Shown here piece after piece: positions 38,289 to 44,948 of a stretch of DNA of 64,000 bases (position 1 is the first letter of the stretch; every line of letters starts with the position of its first letter). The DNA lies in the IMG/VR virus record IMGVR_UViG_3300033273_000658, positions 62,001 to 126,000 of that record, one strand, 5' to 3'. The stretch is from a virus. Below the pieces are notes generated by a model, which ran no database searches, was not told the DNA's origin, and worked only from the letters and a program-made list of their open reading frames with translations. The translations under genes and the position numbers were made by a program.

Positions 38289-38497
38289 AACGGAGGAAAT
38301 AAACTTTATGAAAGTATTGTTTTGTGGCGTGTTATGGATGTATTGAAATTTTCCTTTATTGTCGGGAGTATCTGAGCTAAAACAGCTCCTAAGCACACCA
38401 CCCACTACTAAGTAGTACCCCCAAAACTAAAACGCCTTTTTTCCCCGAAACTTTTGAAATAGGGGAATCTTTTTTTTGCCCAAAATCTAATTGAAAA

Positions 38498-38512
38498 TGA
38501 GAATCATTATCA
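38498..38512. promoter_or_regulatory. Fur-box-like palindrome
   Basis: TGAGAATCATTATCA, one mismatch from the 7-1-7 Fur consensus TGATAATCATTATCA. Adjacent to sigma-54-like copy 5. Confidence 0.6.
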
Positions 38513-38521
38513 AAATGCGCC

Positions 38522-38665
38522 TTGCAATTTCCGTGCCAAAACTTCTTTACATAACTCCGAGCCGATTGTCCTTGCAATTTCCGTGCCAAAACTTCTTTAC
38601 ATAACTCCGAGATCACCCGAAAATACCCCTTGCAAAAAGCGTGCCAAAAAAATTTCACATAACTC
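38522..38665 (-). promoter_or_regulatory. Sigma-54-like elements, copies 5-7
   Basis: Copies at 38522-38557, 38572-38607 (identical to each other over the 36 bases) and 38630-38665. - strand core TTGGCACGGAAATTGCAA (copies 5, 6) matches the sigma-54 consensus TGGCACG-N4-TTGCA exactly; copy 7 is TTGGCACGCTTTTTGCAA. Confidence 0.72.
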
Positions 38666-38734
38666 AAAACAGCTTTCCAGATAGCTGGGATTAAGGTGGC
38701 TCCCGTAGGGAGATAAAAAAAATGAAAAAAAAGT

Positions 38735-38763
38735 TTGACACCAGAAACACCATCGGATAGAAG
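38735..38763 (+). promoter_or_regulatory. Promoter after repeat region C
   Basis: GTTTGACA (TTGACA 38735-38740), 17 bases, TAGAAG (38758-38763, weak). Preceded by an A-rich tract. Confidence 0.55.
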
Positions 38764-38816
38764 TAAGTATCGGCTTTTTTCGATGGTCGAATTTTCACAT
38801 CCCTTTCGGAGCTATC

Positions 38817-39116
38817 ATGCCCTACTACGCTTTCTTCCACTGTTCCCACTGCAATTGCCTCCTCCCAGAACATGATCAATCCTTTGGATTCTACCGAGAC
38901 GATAACGACAAAGCAGTTTGTTTACGTTGCTTCAGCTCTCTTGATGGAGAACTACCTGTCGATGTACAACAAGCATTTGAGGCTATCATAGAGCGTATGG
39001 ATGAGTATCACGAGACCTTTCGTGGAGCTATGGTTCATGTGTCCTATGAGTATGGTACAAATGAGACGCACCACCAACAGCTTTGGGCTATGTACCGAGA
39101 TCTATACAAGTCCTAA
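38817..39116 (+). CDS. Zinc-binding small protein
   Basis: CGGAGCTATC leader. HCSHCNCLLPEH (about residues 8-19) and VCLRCF (about 38-43) give a two-knuckle zinc ribbon. A helical acidic C-terminus follows. Nucleic-acid or protein binding is possible. Confidence 0.7.
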   Translation: MPYYAFFHCSHCNCLLPEHDQSFGFYRDDNDKAVCLRCFSSLDGELPVDVQQAFEAIIERMDEYHETFRGAMVHVSYEYGTNETHHQQLWAMYRDLYKS

Positions 39117-39171
39117 AAACCGGCCTTTGAAGGCCCTTCCTTTAACATCCAACCCCTAGCGAGATAAACTC

Positions 39172-39342
39172 ATGATGTACAATAATCACTTCAATCCGTT
39201 CCCCTATCTAATCATTGCAATCTATACCTCCCTAATCTTCATTGGCCTTGCAGGGTTCTATCAGAACATAGCACACCCAAAACCCTTGCCAAAGGTAGAG
39301 ATTCCCCACAATGAAGTCGAAATCACATTTATTTCAAAATAA
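39172..39342 (+). CDS. 56-residue membrane protein
   Basis: A hairpin GGCCTTTGAAGGCC precedes it, then a weak GCGAGAT site. One hydrophobic helix (YLIIAIYTSLIFIGLAGFY) and a hydrophilic C-terminus. Confidence 0.55.
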   Translation: MMYNNHFNPFPYLIIAIYTSLIFIGLAGFYQNIAHPKPLPKVEIPHNEVEITFISK

Positions 39343-39345
39343 TTC

Positions 39346-39374
39346 TTGACACCACCAAAATAACCCAGTATACT
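39346..39374 (+). promoter_or_regulatory. Sigma-70 promoter
   Basis: TTGACA (39346-39351), 17 bases, TATACT (39369-39374). Confidence 0.8.
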
Positions 39375-39463
39375 GTATAGAGACGATAACGATTGAGATA
39401 ATGAGTTTCAAGACTGCTGAATCGATCCGAAGTCTCTCCAACCCCTCCCAAATAGGAAACCCC

Positions 39464-39808
39464 ATGCCACGTTACTTTTCTTGCTCTTGCCACCTCAACA
39501 CCGAAACCACTTGCCGACACGATAGAGATCCTTTCAATGCTCTCCGTATGAGAACCGACTGGACTGTAGCTGACTTCGATGGTCTCAGCTCAAAAGAAGT
39601 CCAAGCTATCAATGAGTCCAATGCACGATACAACCAGCTTGCAGAAGAGATTGAGGAGATGAACATCTCCATAGCTATGCGCCAGATGGACGATGGAACC
39701 TACAACAAAAAACCACGTAGAACCAAGCGTATCAAACGCGTCTCTCTCTCAGAAGAACAACAAGCCGAGATTATCGCAGATCTCAAAGAGGACGGCTACG
39801 AAGTGTAG
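39464..39808 (+). CDS. Hypothetical protein, about 114 residues
   Basis: Start ATG 39464 after AGGAAACCCC is preferred; ATG 39401, nearer the promoter, is an alternative that adds 21 residues. The N-terminus has Cys/His (FSCSCHLNTETTCRHDRD), possibly a zinc site, followed by a coiled coil (ARYNQLAEEIEEMNISIAMR) and a basic stretch. Confidence 0.65.
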   Translation: MPRYFSCSCHLNTETTCRHDRDPFNALRMRTDWTVADFDGLSSKEVQAINESNARYNQLAEEIEEMNISIAMRQMDDGTYNKKPRRTKRIKRVSLSEEQQAEIIADLKEDGYEV

Positions 39809-39814
39809 CCAACT

Positions 39815-39866
39815 CTTCTACCCTACTACATACCACCCTACTACCCTACTACCCCACCCCCAAGGA
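39815..39866 (+). repeat. C-rich CTACTACCC spacer
   Basis: CTTCTACCCTACTACATACC, then ACCCTACTACCCTACTACCC and CACCCCCAAGG; the longest tract of this class, between stop and ribosome-binding site. Confidence 0.65.
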
Positions 39867-39873
39867 CATACCC

Positions 39874-40263
39874 ATGAGCACATCTAACGCTAACAACGAG
39901 ACCACTATTAACCCCTCTTCTCTTCCAACTGCTGAATACCTCTATGCTCGCAACCCTGCTCTCCGAGACTCCAAAAACACCATCTCATACACGCAGTTCG
40001 ATAAAATCGTGCGCTCAATAGAGCCAAGCGCATACCAGCAATTACGCCTCATAGAGCTATGTGAGATGTACAACGCTCTCACACGTGAGCAACAGGTAGC
40101 ACAGGATGAGCCACACTTAAGCGCAGAAGATGACTTTGCAATCTTTACAGATCAAAACGGGTTTACTATCATTCAGCATGAACCAACCTTTATCAAGTTT
40201 AAGCTTATGGGCTATGAGAGTGTCGAAATGAAACGGCCGAGAAGACTCTCAATCATACTCTAA
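39874..40263 (+). CDS. Hypothetical protein, 129 residues
   Basis: AAGGACATACCC leader. Ser/Thr/Asn-rich N-terminus, then helices (YQQLRLIELCEMYNALTREQ) and a beta-rich C-terminus. Unknown. Confidence 0.65.
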   Translation: MSTSNANNETTINPSSLPTAEYLYARNPALRDSKNTISYTQFDKIVRSIEPSAYQQLRLIELCEMYNALTREQQVAQDEPHLSAEDDFAIFTDQNGFTIIQHEPTFIKFKLMGYESVEMKRPRRLSIIL

Positions 40264-40297
40264 GTTTTTGGAGTTTGCCAGAAGAACCATTTCATTT

Positions 40298-40312
40298 TGA
40301 GAATGGTTCTCA
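40298..40312. promoter_or_regulatory. Fur-box-like palindrome
   Basis: TGAGAATGGTTCTCA, arms perfectly inverted, less close to the Fur consensus in the centre. Confidence 0.5.
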
Positions 40313-40332
40313 TTTTTTTAGCTCGGTCATTT

Positions 40333-40347
40333 TGAGAATCATTCTCA
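40333..40347. promoter_or_regulatory. Fur-box-like palindrome
   Basis: TGAGAATCATTCTCA, perfect 7-1-7 inverted repeat, two differences from the Fur consensus. Confidence 0.6.
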
Positions 40348-40377
40348 ATTTCAGTTTTTGGCATGAGCTTTGCAATA

Positions 40378-40463
40378 TTGCAAGAAGTGTGCCAAACTTT
40401 TTTGACATAACTCAGACCGTTTTTCTCTTGCAAAAACCGTGCCAAAAAAAATTGTCATAACTC
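40378..40463 (-). promoter_or_regulatory. Sigma-54-like elements, copies 8-9
   Basis: Copies at 40378-40413 (- strand core TTGGCACACTTCTTGCAA) and 40428-40463 (TTGGCACGGTTTTTGCAA). Both keep GG-N10-GC and the upstream GAGTTATG. Confidence 0.7.
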
Positions 40464-40483
40464 AAATGGCCTAGCTGGCCATT

Positions 40484-40498
40484 TGAGAATCATTCTCA
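40484..40498. promoter_or_regulatory. Fur-box-like palindrome
   Basis: TGAGAATCATTCTCA, identical to 40333 and 42212, placed 35 bases upstream of the 40533 promoter. Confidence 0.6.
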
Positions 40499-40532
40499 TT
40501 TAGAAAAAAATGAAAAAAAGTGAAAAAAAAGT

Positions 40533-40561
40533 TTGACATAGCAAAATGAGTCGGGTATTAT
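40533..40561 (+). promoter_or_regulatory. Promoter after repeat region D
   Basis: GTTTGACA (TTGACA 40533-40538), 17 bases, TATTAT (40556-40561). Confidence 0.78.
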
Positions 40562-40668
40562 AGAGTATGCCTTTTTTGAGGCTGTCGCTCTTTTACATCC
40601 CCAATAACAAATCTTCCTCTCCGTGGCTGTTCATGGAGAGAGACAAACTTCTTTATATGGAGCCAACC

Positions 40669-41094
40669 ATGGCAACAATCATTCTCAATTCTCTTAATCT
40701 CCTCACAAAAATCATCAATCAAGGTGCTTTTGCAACTGACGCTATCGCAGAAGTCCAGAACACCTATGGTCTTGATCAAGAGCAGGTCGATACCGTACTC
40801 ATGGAGTACAACATCAATCAGATGCGTTCCCAGCGTTCTCAGCTCACACTGACTGTCTGCTTAAAGAACGCATCCAGCGTAGAGATTCCTCTTACTCAGG
40901 CCCAGTTCGATCTGCTCATGGCGCAGTTCAATACTGGGGATGCAAAGGATCCCTATGGGAATCTCATTGTGAGAAGTGTAGAGATCACTGACAACAAGCG
41001 TATCCGTCAGCATGGTTATGCACCCGATGGAAACACAGGTTACAACTGGGGTTATGCATCCACAGGACGCTTGTCACATCCCAGTGATGAATAA
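40669..41094 (+). CDS. Hypothetical protein, about 141 residues
   Basis: ATG 40669 after GGAGCCAACC. Helical start (LNSLNLLTKIINQGAFATDA), VDTVLMEYNINQMRS, then LTLTVCLKNASSVEIPLTQAQFD strands and a polar Gly/Tyr-rich tail. Unknown. Confidence 0.65.
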   Translation: MATIILNSLNLLTKIINQGAFATDAIAEVQNTYGLDQEQVDTVLMEYNINQMRSQRSQLTLTVCLKNASSVEIPLTQAQFDLLMAQFNTGDAKDPYGNLIVRSVEITDNKRIRQHGYAPDGNTGYNWGYASTGRLSHPSDE

Positions 41095-41118
41095 ACATCC
41101 ACCCAATCACCCAAAACA

Positions 41119-41134
41119 GGGGGCGCAAGCCCCC
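41119..41134 (+). other. GNRA-capped RNA hairpin before a start codon
   Basis: GGGGGC-gcaa-GCCCCC: six G-C pairs closed by a GCAA tetraloop, directly followed by AAGGAG of the next gene. May influence translation or transcript stability. Confidence 0.6.
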
Positions 41135-41145
41135 AAGGAGCTTGT

Positions 41146-41274
41146 ATGAGCCGTTTAATGAATCTTGCACACCTTGGAAATCCACTTGTAAAATGCACAA
41201 AATGTGGATTCCAATACCCCAAACTTGGAAAGTGGTCAATTGCCACCCATCAATGTACAGGAAAGAAAAAATGA
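41146..41274 (+). CDS. 42-residue zinc-finger peptide
   Basis: AAGGAGCTTGT leader. VKCTKCGFQYP (CxxC) and THQC (HxxC) separated by about 17 residues suggest a single C2HC zinc finger. Confidence 0.6.
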   Translation: MSRLMNLAHLGNPLVKCTKCGFQYPKLGKWSIATHQCTGKKK

Positions 41275-41330
41275 GACTAGATCACTTCGTCATCAAACCA
41301 CCCACAACCAACCTTTATAGAGGAGCCACC

Positions 41331-41708
41331 ATGGCCATTTCAAACACACCCAAAACCAACACCCAAACCATCACAACAGGAGCCACCATGGCACACTATC
41401 CACAAAACACCCCATCTGTAACCCAGTCACGAGGCTTTGAGTCGTCACACATGACTTGGGTTCGCACACAACAAACTGGATCGGATCTTGTATACGGTCG
41501 TATTCGTGACACCGGAGCCAACTACATTGTAGAGGGTTATCGATCTGGTGTATGGGTTGCGATCCCTTGCAAGAATCTCCCAAGTGCACAGCTTCTTCTT
41601 GGTGGTGTCATGCCAAAGGCAACACACAAACGAGAAAAGGCGCACTATGACTTTCAGAAAGCCCATGTAGAGCTATACGCATGGTGGAAAGACCACAGCA
41701 TTGTATAA
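41331..41708 (+). CDS. Hypothetical protein, about 126 residues
   Basis: Two good starts with identical AGGAGCCACCATGGC context: ATG 41331 (chosen) and 41388. The Thr-rich first 25 residues lie between them. The core (TWVRTQQTGSDLVYGRIRDT, NYIVEGYRSGVWVAIPCKNL) is beta-rich. Unknown. Confidence 0.6.
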   Translation: MAISNTPKTNTQTITTGATMAHYPQNTPSVTQSRGFESSHMTWVRTQQTGSDLVYGRIRDTGANYIVEGYRSGVWVAIPCKNLPSAQLLLGGVMPKATHKREKAHYDFQKAHVELYAWWKDHSIV

Positions 41709-41740
41709 CTCTTCCAGTGCTCTAGCCGTGGCATAAAACG

Positions 41741-41769
41741 GCCTACTACCCCACCCCCGTACCCCCACA
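41741..41769 (+). repeat. C-rich CTACTACCCC spacer
   Basis: CCTACTACCCCACCCCCGTA then CCCCCAC, shortest of the C-rich spacers. Confidence 0.55.
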
Positions 41770-41783
41770 AACAGGAGACATCC

Positions 41784-42143
41784 ATGTCACACGAGACACC
41801 CGAAACCAACCCCACAACCCCACAAAACACTACCACCAAGAAAGTTCTTTACATTGCTCATTTATGCCCATACGACATGGCTCAGTATGGATATGGAACC
41901 ACACATCGCTTTTCAGATCGGGAGGAGTTTGAGGCTTTCCGAGCCTCCAAAGGCTCTCGTTGTGATGACTACAGTCGTTGGATCTACCATGTGCGCACCA
42001 TCTTTAATCGAATCGAAGAAGGATACGATGTAGACTCGTGGTATTTCGACTATGGTGTCAATAATGACGGTTCAGTTTCAAAAACCCCATACGGACATTG
42101 GAACCAGTACCATGCAGATTTCAAGAGCTTTCCCGAAATCTAG
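41784..42143 (+). CDS. Hypothetical protein, 119 residues
   Basis: AGGAGACATCC leader. Thr/Asn/Pro N-terminus, then KKVLYIAHLCPYDMAQYGYG and aromatic-rich SWYFDYGVNNDG. Not recognised. Followed by a terminator. Confidence 0.65.
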   Translation: MSHETPETNPTTPQNTTTKKVLYIAHLCPYDMAQYGYGTTHRFSDREEFEAFRASKGSRCDDYSRWIYHVRTIFNRIEEGYDVDSWYFDYGVNNDGSVSKTPYGHWNQYHADFKSFPEI

Positions 42144-42170
42144 TCACGTCAAGTCTTGACGTAACAACAT

Positions 42171-42198
42171 GAGCCGAAATTTTCGGCTCTTTTTTTTG
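42171..42198 (+). terminator. Rho-independent terminator
   Basis: GAGCCGAAA pairs with TTTCGGCTC, followed by eight T. Just upstream lies the palindrome ACGTCAAGTCTTGACGT (about 42147-42163). Confidence 0.85.
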
Positions 42199-42211
42199 AG
42201 CTTGATCATTT

Positions 42212-42226
42212 TGAGAATCATTCTCA
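42212..42226. promoter_or_regulatory. Fur-box-like palindrome
   Basis: TGAGAATCATTCTCA, same 15 bases as at 40333 and 40484. Confidence 0.6.
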
Positions 42227-42280
42227 ATTTCTGTTTTAACAAATTTCATAAAATTTTATGCAAGTTAGATAAAAATCCTC

Positions 42281-42423
42281 TTGCAATAACCGTGCCAAAC
42301 TTTCTTTACGTAACTCCAAAAATCTTGCATGCAAGAAGTGTGCCAAAAAAACTTTACGTAACTCAAACCGGATAGCTGAAAATCCTCTTGCAAGAAGTGT
42401 GCCAAACTTTCTTTACGTAACTC
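42281..42423 (-). promoter_or_regulatory. Sigma-54-like elements, copies 10-12
   Basis: Copies at 42281-42316, 42329-42364 and 42388-42423. - strand cores TTGGCACGGTTATTGCAA, TTGGCACACTTCTTGCAT and TTGGCACACTTCTTGCAA, each preceded by GAGTTACGTAAA with the palindrome TTACGTAA. Confidence 0.72.
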
Positions 42424-42652
42424 AAAACACATAGCTGAGCATTTTTGAAAATCTTCTCATTTAGAGCCGGTCAAAAAATGTCCTCAAAAAAAAGAAAAAA
42501 AATGTTTGCACATCGAAAAAACATGTTATATTAATTTTGTGGCGAGGTCATAACCTCAAAACTTTTTTCGCTCTTTGTCAGTTCCAATAATAATCCTGTT
42601 CTTTTCGTGGGTGCTAGTGCCACGAATCAAACCATCACAACAGGAGCCACCC

Positions 42653-42733
42653 ATGGCCTTATTAATCTTTCTACTCGTATTCGGTTATGTCGTTTGCGAC
42701 ATTGCCAAGAACATCAAAAACAATCGCAAATAG
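42653..42733 (+). CDS. 26-residue membrane peptide
   Basis: AGGAGCCACCC leader. MALLIFLLVFGYVVCDIAK then basic tail. One membrane helix. Confidence 0.5.
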   Translation: MALLIFLLVFGYVVCDIAKNIKNNRK

Positions 42734-42743
42734 GAGATAAACC

Positions 42744-42827
42744 ATGCTTATTATCGCATCTGCATACATTTCACTGATCGGGGGCTTTGGCCTCTACCAC
42801 TTCCTCAAACTCATTTTCAATCAATAG
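42744..42827 (+). CDS. 27-residue membrane peptide
   Basis: AGGAGATAAACC leader. MLIIASAYISLIGGFGLYHF: one membrane helix. Part of a run of membrane genes to 43611. Confidence 0.5.
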   Translation: MLIIASAYISLIGGFGLYHFLKLIFNQ

Positions 42828-42835
42828 GAGACACC

Positions 42836-43078
42836 ATGTCAGAAACTCACGTCCTTTTCAGTTTATTCCTCACCATCTCAGTTATGCTTTCCGGCTTTGT
42901 CTGGATTGTATGCGAAGAGTCTACACCATCTGAAACAGACGATTGGGAACTTATTCCAATCGCTCAAAAGATGGTCACAATCGGCCAGAAGCTTTCCGGC
43001 TTATACCTTTCTCTATCGATCCCCATCATGTTTTTTAACATGGTGTACATCATTACATTCTGCACCCACCAACCTTAG
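42836..43078 (+). CDS. Two-helix membrane protein, 80 residues
   Basis: AGGAGACACC leader. Helices VLFSLFLTISVMLSGFVWIV and SLSIPIMFFNMVYIITFC flank an acidic loop. Holin-like topology, but far from the endolysin; function unknown. Confidence 0.6.
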   Translation: MSETHVLFSLFLTISVMLSGFVWIVCEESTPSETDDWELIPIAQKMVTIGQKLSGLYLSLSIPIMFFNMVYIITFCTHQP

Positions 43079-43087
43079 GAGACAACC

Positions 43088-43447
43088 ATGAACACATTCA
43101 CAACCAACCAGCCCACAACAGGAAACAACACCATGAACCAAGACAACACAACCCACGTAGAACACAGCGCCACCAACACTATCCCATCCGTATATGATGA
43201 TACAAACCACAAGTATGACACACTTGAAACCACGCACCTCCCAAACCCCTCGGAATACCGTTCTGAGGTGGCAGTGATGTACGACTTCTTATGTGCTATC
43301 TCGGATTCGTGGGTACACTGCGCGAATACTCAGTACATCATTGACCATGCTCGTAACGAGCTTGTGCGTGGTGGTCGTACTCCATTCTACCATGAGTGCA
43401 TTAAGGAGCTTGTGAAGCTCTACAATGCACCACAAGGGGGTGAGTAA
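43088..43447 (+). CDS. Hypothetical protein, 119 residues
   Basis: AGGAGACAACC leader; ATG 43133 is an internal alternative. Thr/Asn-rich first 45 residues, then VMYDFLCAISDSWVHCANTQ and a basic helix. Unknown. Confidence 0.6.
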   Translation: MNTFTTNQPTTGNNTMNQDNTTHVEHSATNTIPSVYDDTNHKYDTLETTHLPNPSEYRSEVAVMYDFLCAISDSWVHCANTQYIIDHARNELVRGGRTPFYHECIKELVKLYNAPQGGE

Positions 43448-43611
43448 TGACGAGTATCATCACCACCACAGGGCTTGCATTGCTTGCCCTTGTGGGCTTT
43501 GTGGGTGAGGTATTCGCCCCATGGAATGACATCCCCCGAAGCCTATCGGCTCGGCTCCTCTTGACGGCTGGCCTGTTTGGGCTGGCCTTGCGCCTGATGG
43601 GGTGGTTCTGA
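43447..43611 (+). CDS. Two-helix membrane protein, 54 residues
   Basis: TAATG overlap, GGGGGTGAG upstream. MTSIITTTGLALLALVGFVG and SARLLLTAGLFGLALRLMGW are membrane helices. Clearly more GC-rich than its neighbours, suggesting separate origin. Confidence 0.6.
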   Translation: MTSIITTTGLALLALVGFVGEVFAPWNDIPRSLSARLLLTAGLFGLALRLMGWF

Positions 43612-43898
43612 TGTTTCTGAGAGTCACCCAAACCCACACCAATCGCCCAAGCACGTGCAACGCACGTGCATGCGATTGCAAGCCCATCCCCTCCGGTACC
43701 CCGGTGGTGTGGACGGTGTCTACCTATCGGGGGCGTACCCTCAGCCGTGTGTGGCACCCTGAGTGCTTTGAGAGAGCCACGGCATACGCTCCCTACTATC
43801 ATAGACTCAAAGCGATTAGGGAGGGTAAAGACATCCTCCCGTTACCATTGTCGGCCTATTGTCCTGAGACGGGAAAGGTAATAGGCTACGAGCGATAG
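43611..43898 (+). CDS. PARP-zinc-finger-like protein
   Basis: TGATG overlap (ATG 43611). ARACDCKPIPSGTPVVWTVS then RVWHPECFERATA gives CxC ... HxxC in the layout of PARP-type treble-clef fingers. C-terminus basic. GC-rich like 43447. DNA-binding is possible. Confidence 0.6.
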   Translation: MFLRVTQTHTNRPSTCNARACDCKPIPSGTPVVWTVSTYRGRTLSRVWHPECFERATAYAPYYHRLKAIREGKDILPLPLSAYCPETGKVIGYER

Positions 43899-43947
43899 AC
43901 CACCAGCCGATCGAATGATCGGCATTCTCTTTCCCCCACACCATAAT

Positions 43948-43966
43948 GATAATGAGAATCATTATC
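43948..43966. promoter_or_regulatory. Fur box, 18/19 match
   Basis: GATAATGAGAATCATTATC differs from the classical 19-bp Fur box GATAATGATAATCATTATC at one base. Best of the palindromes in the window. Confidence 0.7.
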
Positions 43967-43989
43967 AATACCAGCCCGATTGGATGGGG

Positions 43990-44140
43990 CAAGACTTTCA
44001 AGTAATTGATTTCAATTATGGTATAGCGCAAACCGAAATCAATTATGGTTTTGAAATCGAAATCAATTATGGTTTGCGCAACCCCCTCCTCCTACTTCCC
44101 CTTGGTTGGAGCGTTGCGAAATAAGTACTTGAAAGTCTTG
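43990..44140. repeat. Nested inverted/direct repeat element (151 bp)
   Basis: Outer perfect 15-bp inverted repeat CAAGACTTTCAAGTA (43990-44004) / TACTTGAAAGTCTTG (44126-44140). Inner inverted repeat GCGCAAACC (44026) / GGTTTGCGC (44071). Three direct repeats GA(A/T)(A/T)TCAATTATGG at 44008, 44035 and 44059. Confidence 0.85.
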
Positions 44141-44274
44141 ACACGTCAAATCGGCGCAGATACATCCTCGCTACACACAGAAATTTCCCAGATTTGAAAA
44201 AAATTAAAAAACATAAAACTATTTAAGGTGTAAAAAAATATAGAAAAAAAATTTCTAGATTTAAGGAGCATAAA

Positions 44275-44598
44275 ATGAAATTAACAACAACACAAATAAG
44301 AAAGCTTATAAAAGAAGAGCTGCGTAAAATTCTAAAAGAAATGGATTATTCAGAAAGCATGAGTCTTGATTTGGGGTATTTGCAAAACTTAGCCAATCAA
44401 GTTAGAGAAAAAACTATTTCAAACAATGACATGCAAGAATTAATCAAAGCTGTTCAATTGATTGGAAATGAGCTTTTCGCTCAAAAATTAAATCCCAATG
44501 GGGAACACGCGATGTTTTATTATAAAACAGTTGGATTGGTAGATCCTGATGTTGACATGTATGAATTTAGCCCGGAAGAAGAGCCAGAATTTTATTAA
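44275..44598 (+). CDS. Tagged virion-type protein
   Basis: AAGGAGC leader. MKLTTTQIRKLIKEELRKIL carries the same tag as 3934, with L-K-E at residues about 20-22 as a possible cleavage site. Acidic helical body. Probably packaged (inference). Confidence 0.65.
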   Translation: MKLTTTQIRKLIKEELRKILKEMDYSESMSLDLGYLQNLANQVREKTISNNDMQELIKAVQLIGNELFAQKLNPNGEHAMFYYKTVGLVDPDVDMYEFSPEEEPEFY

Positions 44599-44609
44599 AG
44601 AAACATAAA

Positions 44610-44948
44610 ATGAAATTTTATATCATAGAAAATAGTCGCATACCCCAAGCGCTTTCGCTTTTTATAAACATCTGGGCGATTACCCTATACCCGTTTATTA
44701 TTTGCAAAGGAGAACTTGACCAACGCACAAAAACTCATGAGATAATCCACCTTCATCAACAACGAGAGCTTTGGCTCATCGGCTTCTATTTATTGTATGT
44801 TTGGTATTGGCTTGTGGGTGTCTATAAACTTAGGTCATTTCATGGCGCATATCTCAATATTCCGTTCGAAAAAGAGGCTTACGCTAATGATCAGGACCCA
44901 ACATACCCCGTTCGCCGCAAAGCGTTTTCTTGGAGGAAATATCGATGA
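44610..44948 (+). CDS. Membrane protein with HEIIH motif
   Basis: 112 residues. A membrane helix (ALSLFINIWAITLYPFIICK), then THEIIHLHQQRELWL with the gluzincin-like HExxH, a second membrane helix (IGFYLLYVWYWLVGVY) and a later Glu in IPFEKEAYAND that could be the third ligand. A small membrane metallopeptidase-like protein; activity unproven. Confidence 0.65.
   Translation: MKFYIIENSRIPQALSLFINIWAITLYPFIICKGELDQRTKTHEIIHLHQQRELWLIGFYLLYVWYWLVGVYKLRSFHGAYLNIPFEKEAYANDQDPTYPVRRKAFSWRKYR

Larger units (their letters stand above)
38289..38816. other. Non-coding regulatory region C (528 bp)
   Basis: Holds a possible 12-codon leader ORF (ATG about 38310, after GGAGG), small hairpins (GAGCT-aaaac-AGCTC; ACTACTTAGTAGT-like near 38403), a Fur-box-like palindrome, sigma-54-like copies 5-7 and a + strand promoter at 38735. 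No proper gene seen. Confidence 0.75.
40264..40668. other. Non-coding regulatory region D (405 bp)
   Basis: Contains three Fur-box-like palindromes, sigma-54-like copies 8 and 9, the 40533 promoter and a T-rich leader (TATGCCTTTTTTGAGGC). An in-frame upstream extension of the 40669 gene exists from 40567 but lacks a ribosome-binding site. Confidence 0.75.
42199..42652. other. Non-coding regulatory region E (454 bp)
   Basis: Contains a Fur-box-like palindrome (42212), an AACAAATTTCATAAAA fragment like region A, sigma-54-like copies 10-12, a degenerate palindrome near 42449, a promoter near 42506 (TTGCAC, 15-base spacer, TATATT) and a leader hairpin GAGGT-cata-ACCTC. No gene seen. Confidence 0.75.
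43899..44274. other. Non-coding structured region F (376 bp)
   Basis: Holds a hairpin GCCGATC-gaat-GATCGGC after the stop, a near-perfect Fur box, the nested repeat element 43990-44140, and a possible promoter TTGACA (44137) with TACATC. An ORF at 43915 consists of the repeats and lacks a ribosome-binding site. AT-rich before 44275. Confidence 0.7.

Noticed and set aside
38522-38665. Possible CRISPR array
   Set aside because: Only three units locally, with spacers of 14-22 bases, no cas genes and the same unit dispersed over 20 kb.
38389-38667. - strand ORF encoding repeated SYVK-x-F-WH segments across the sigma-54-like units
   Set aside because: The peptide repeats are a by-product of the 36-bp DNA repeat; the frame is broken in other copies, there is no ribosome-binding site, and the DNA matches a promoter consensus.
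43915-44124. + strand ORF with INYG repeats
   Set aside because: No ribosome-binding site; the repeats come from the nested inverted/direct repeat element.
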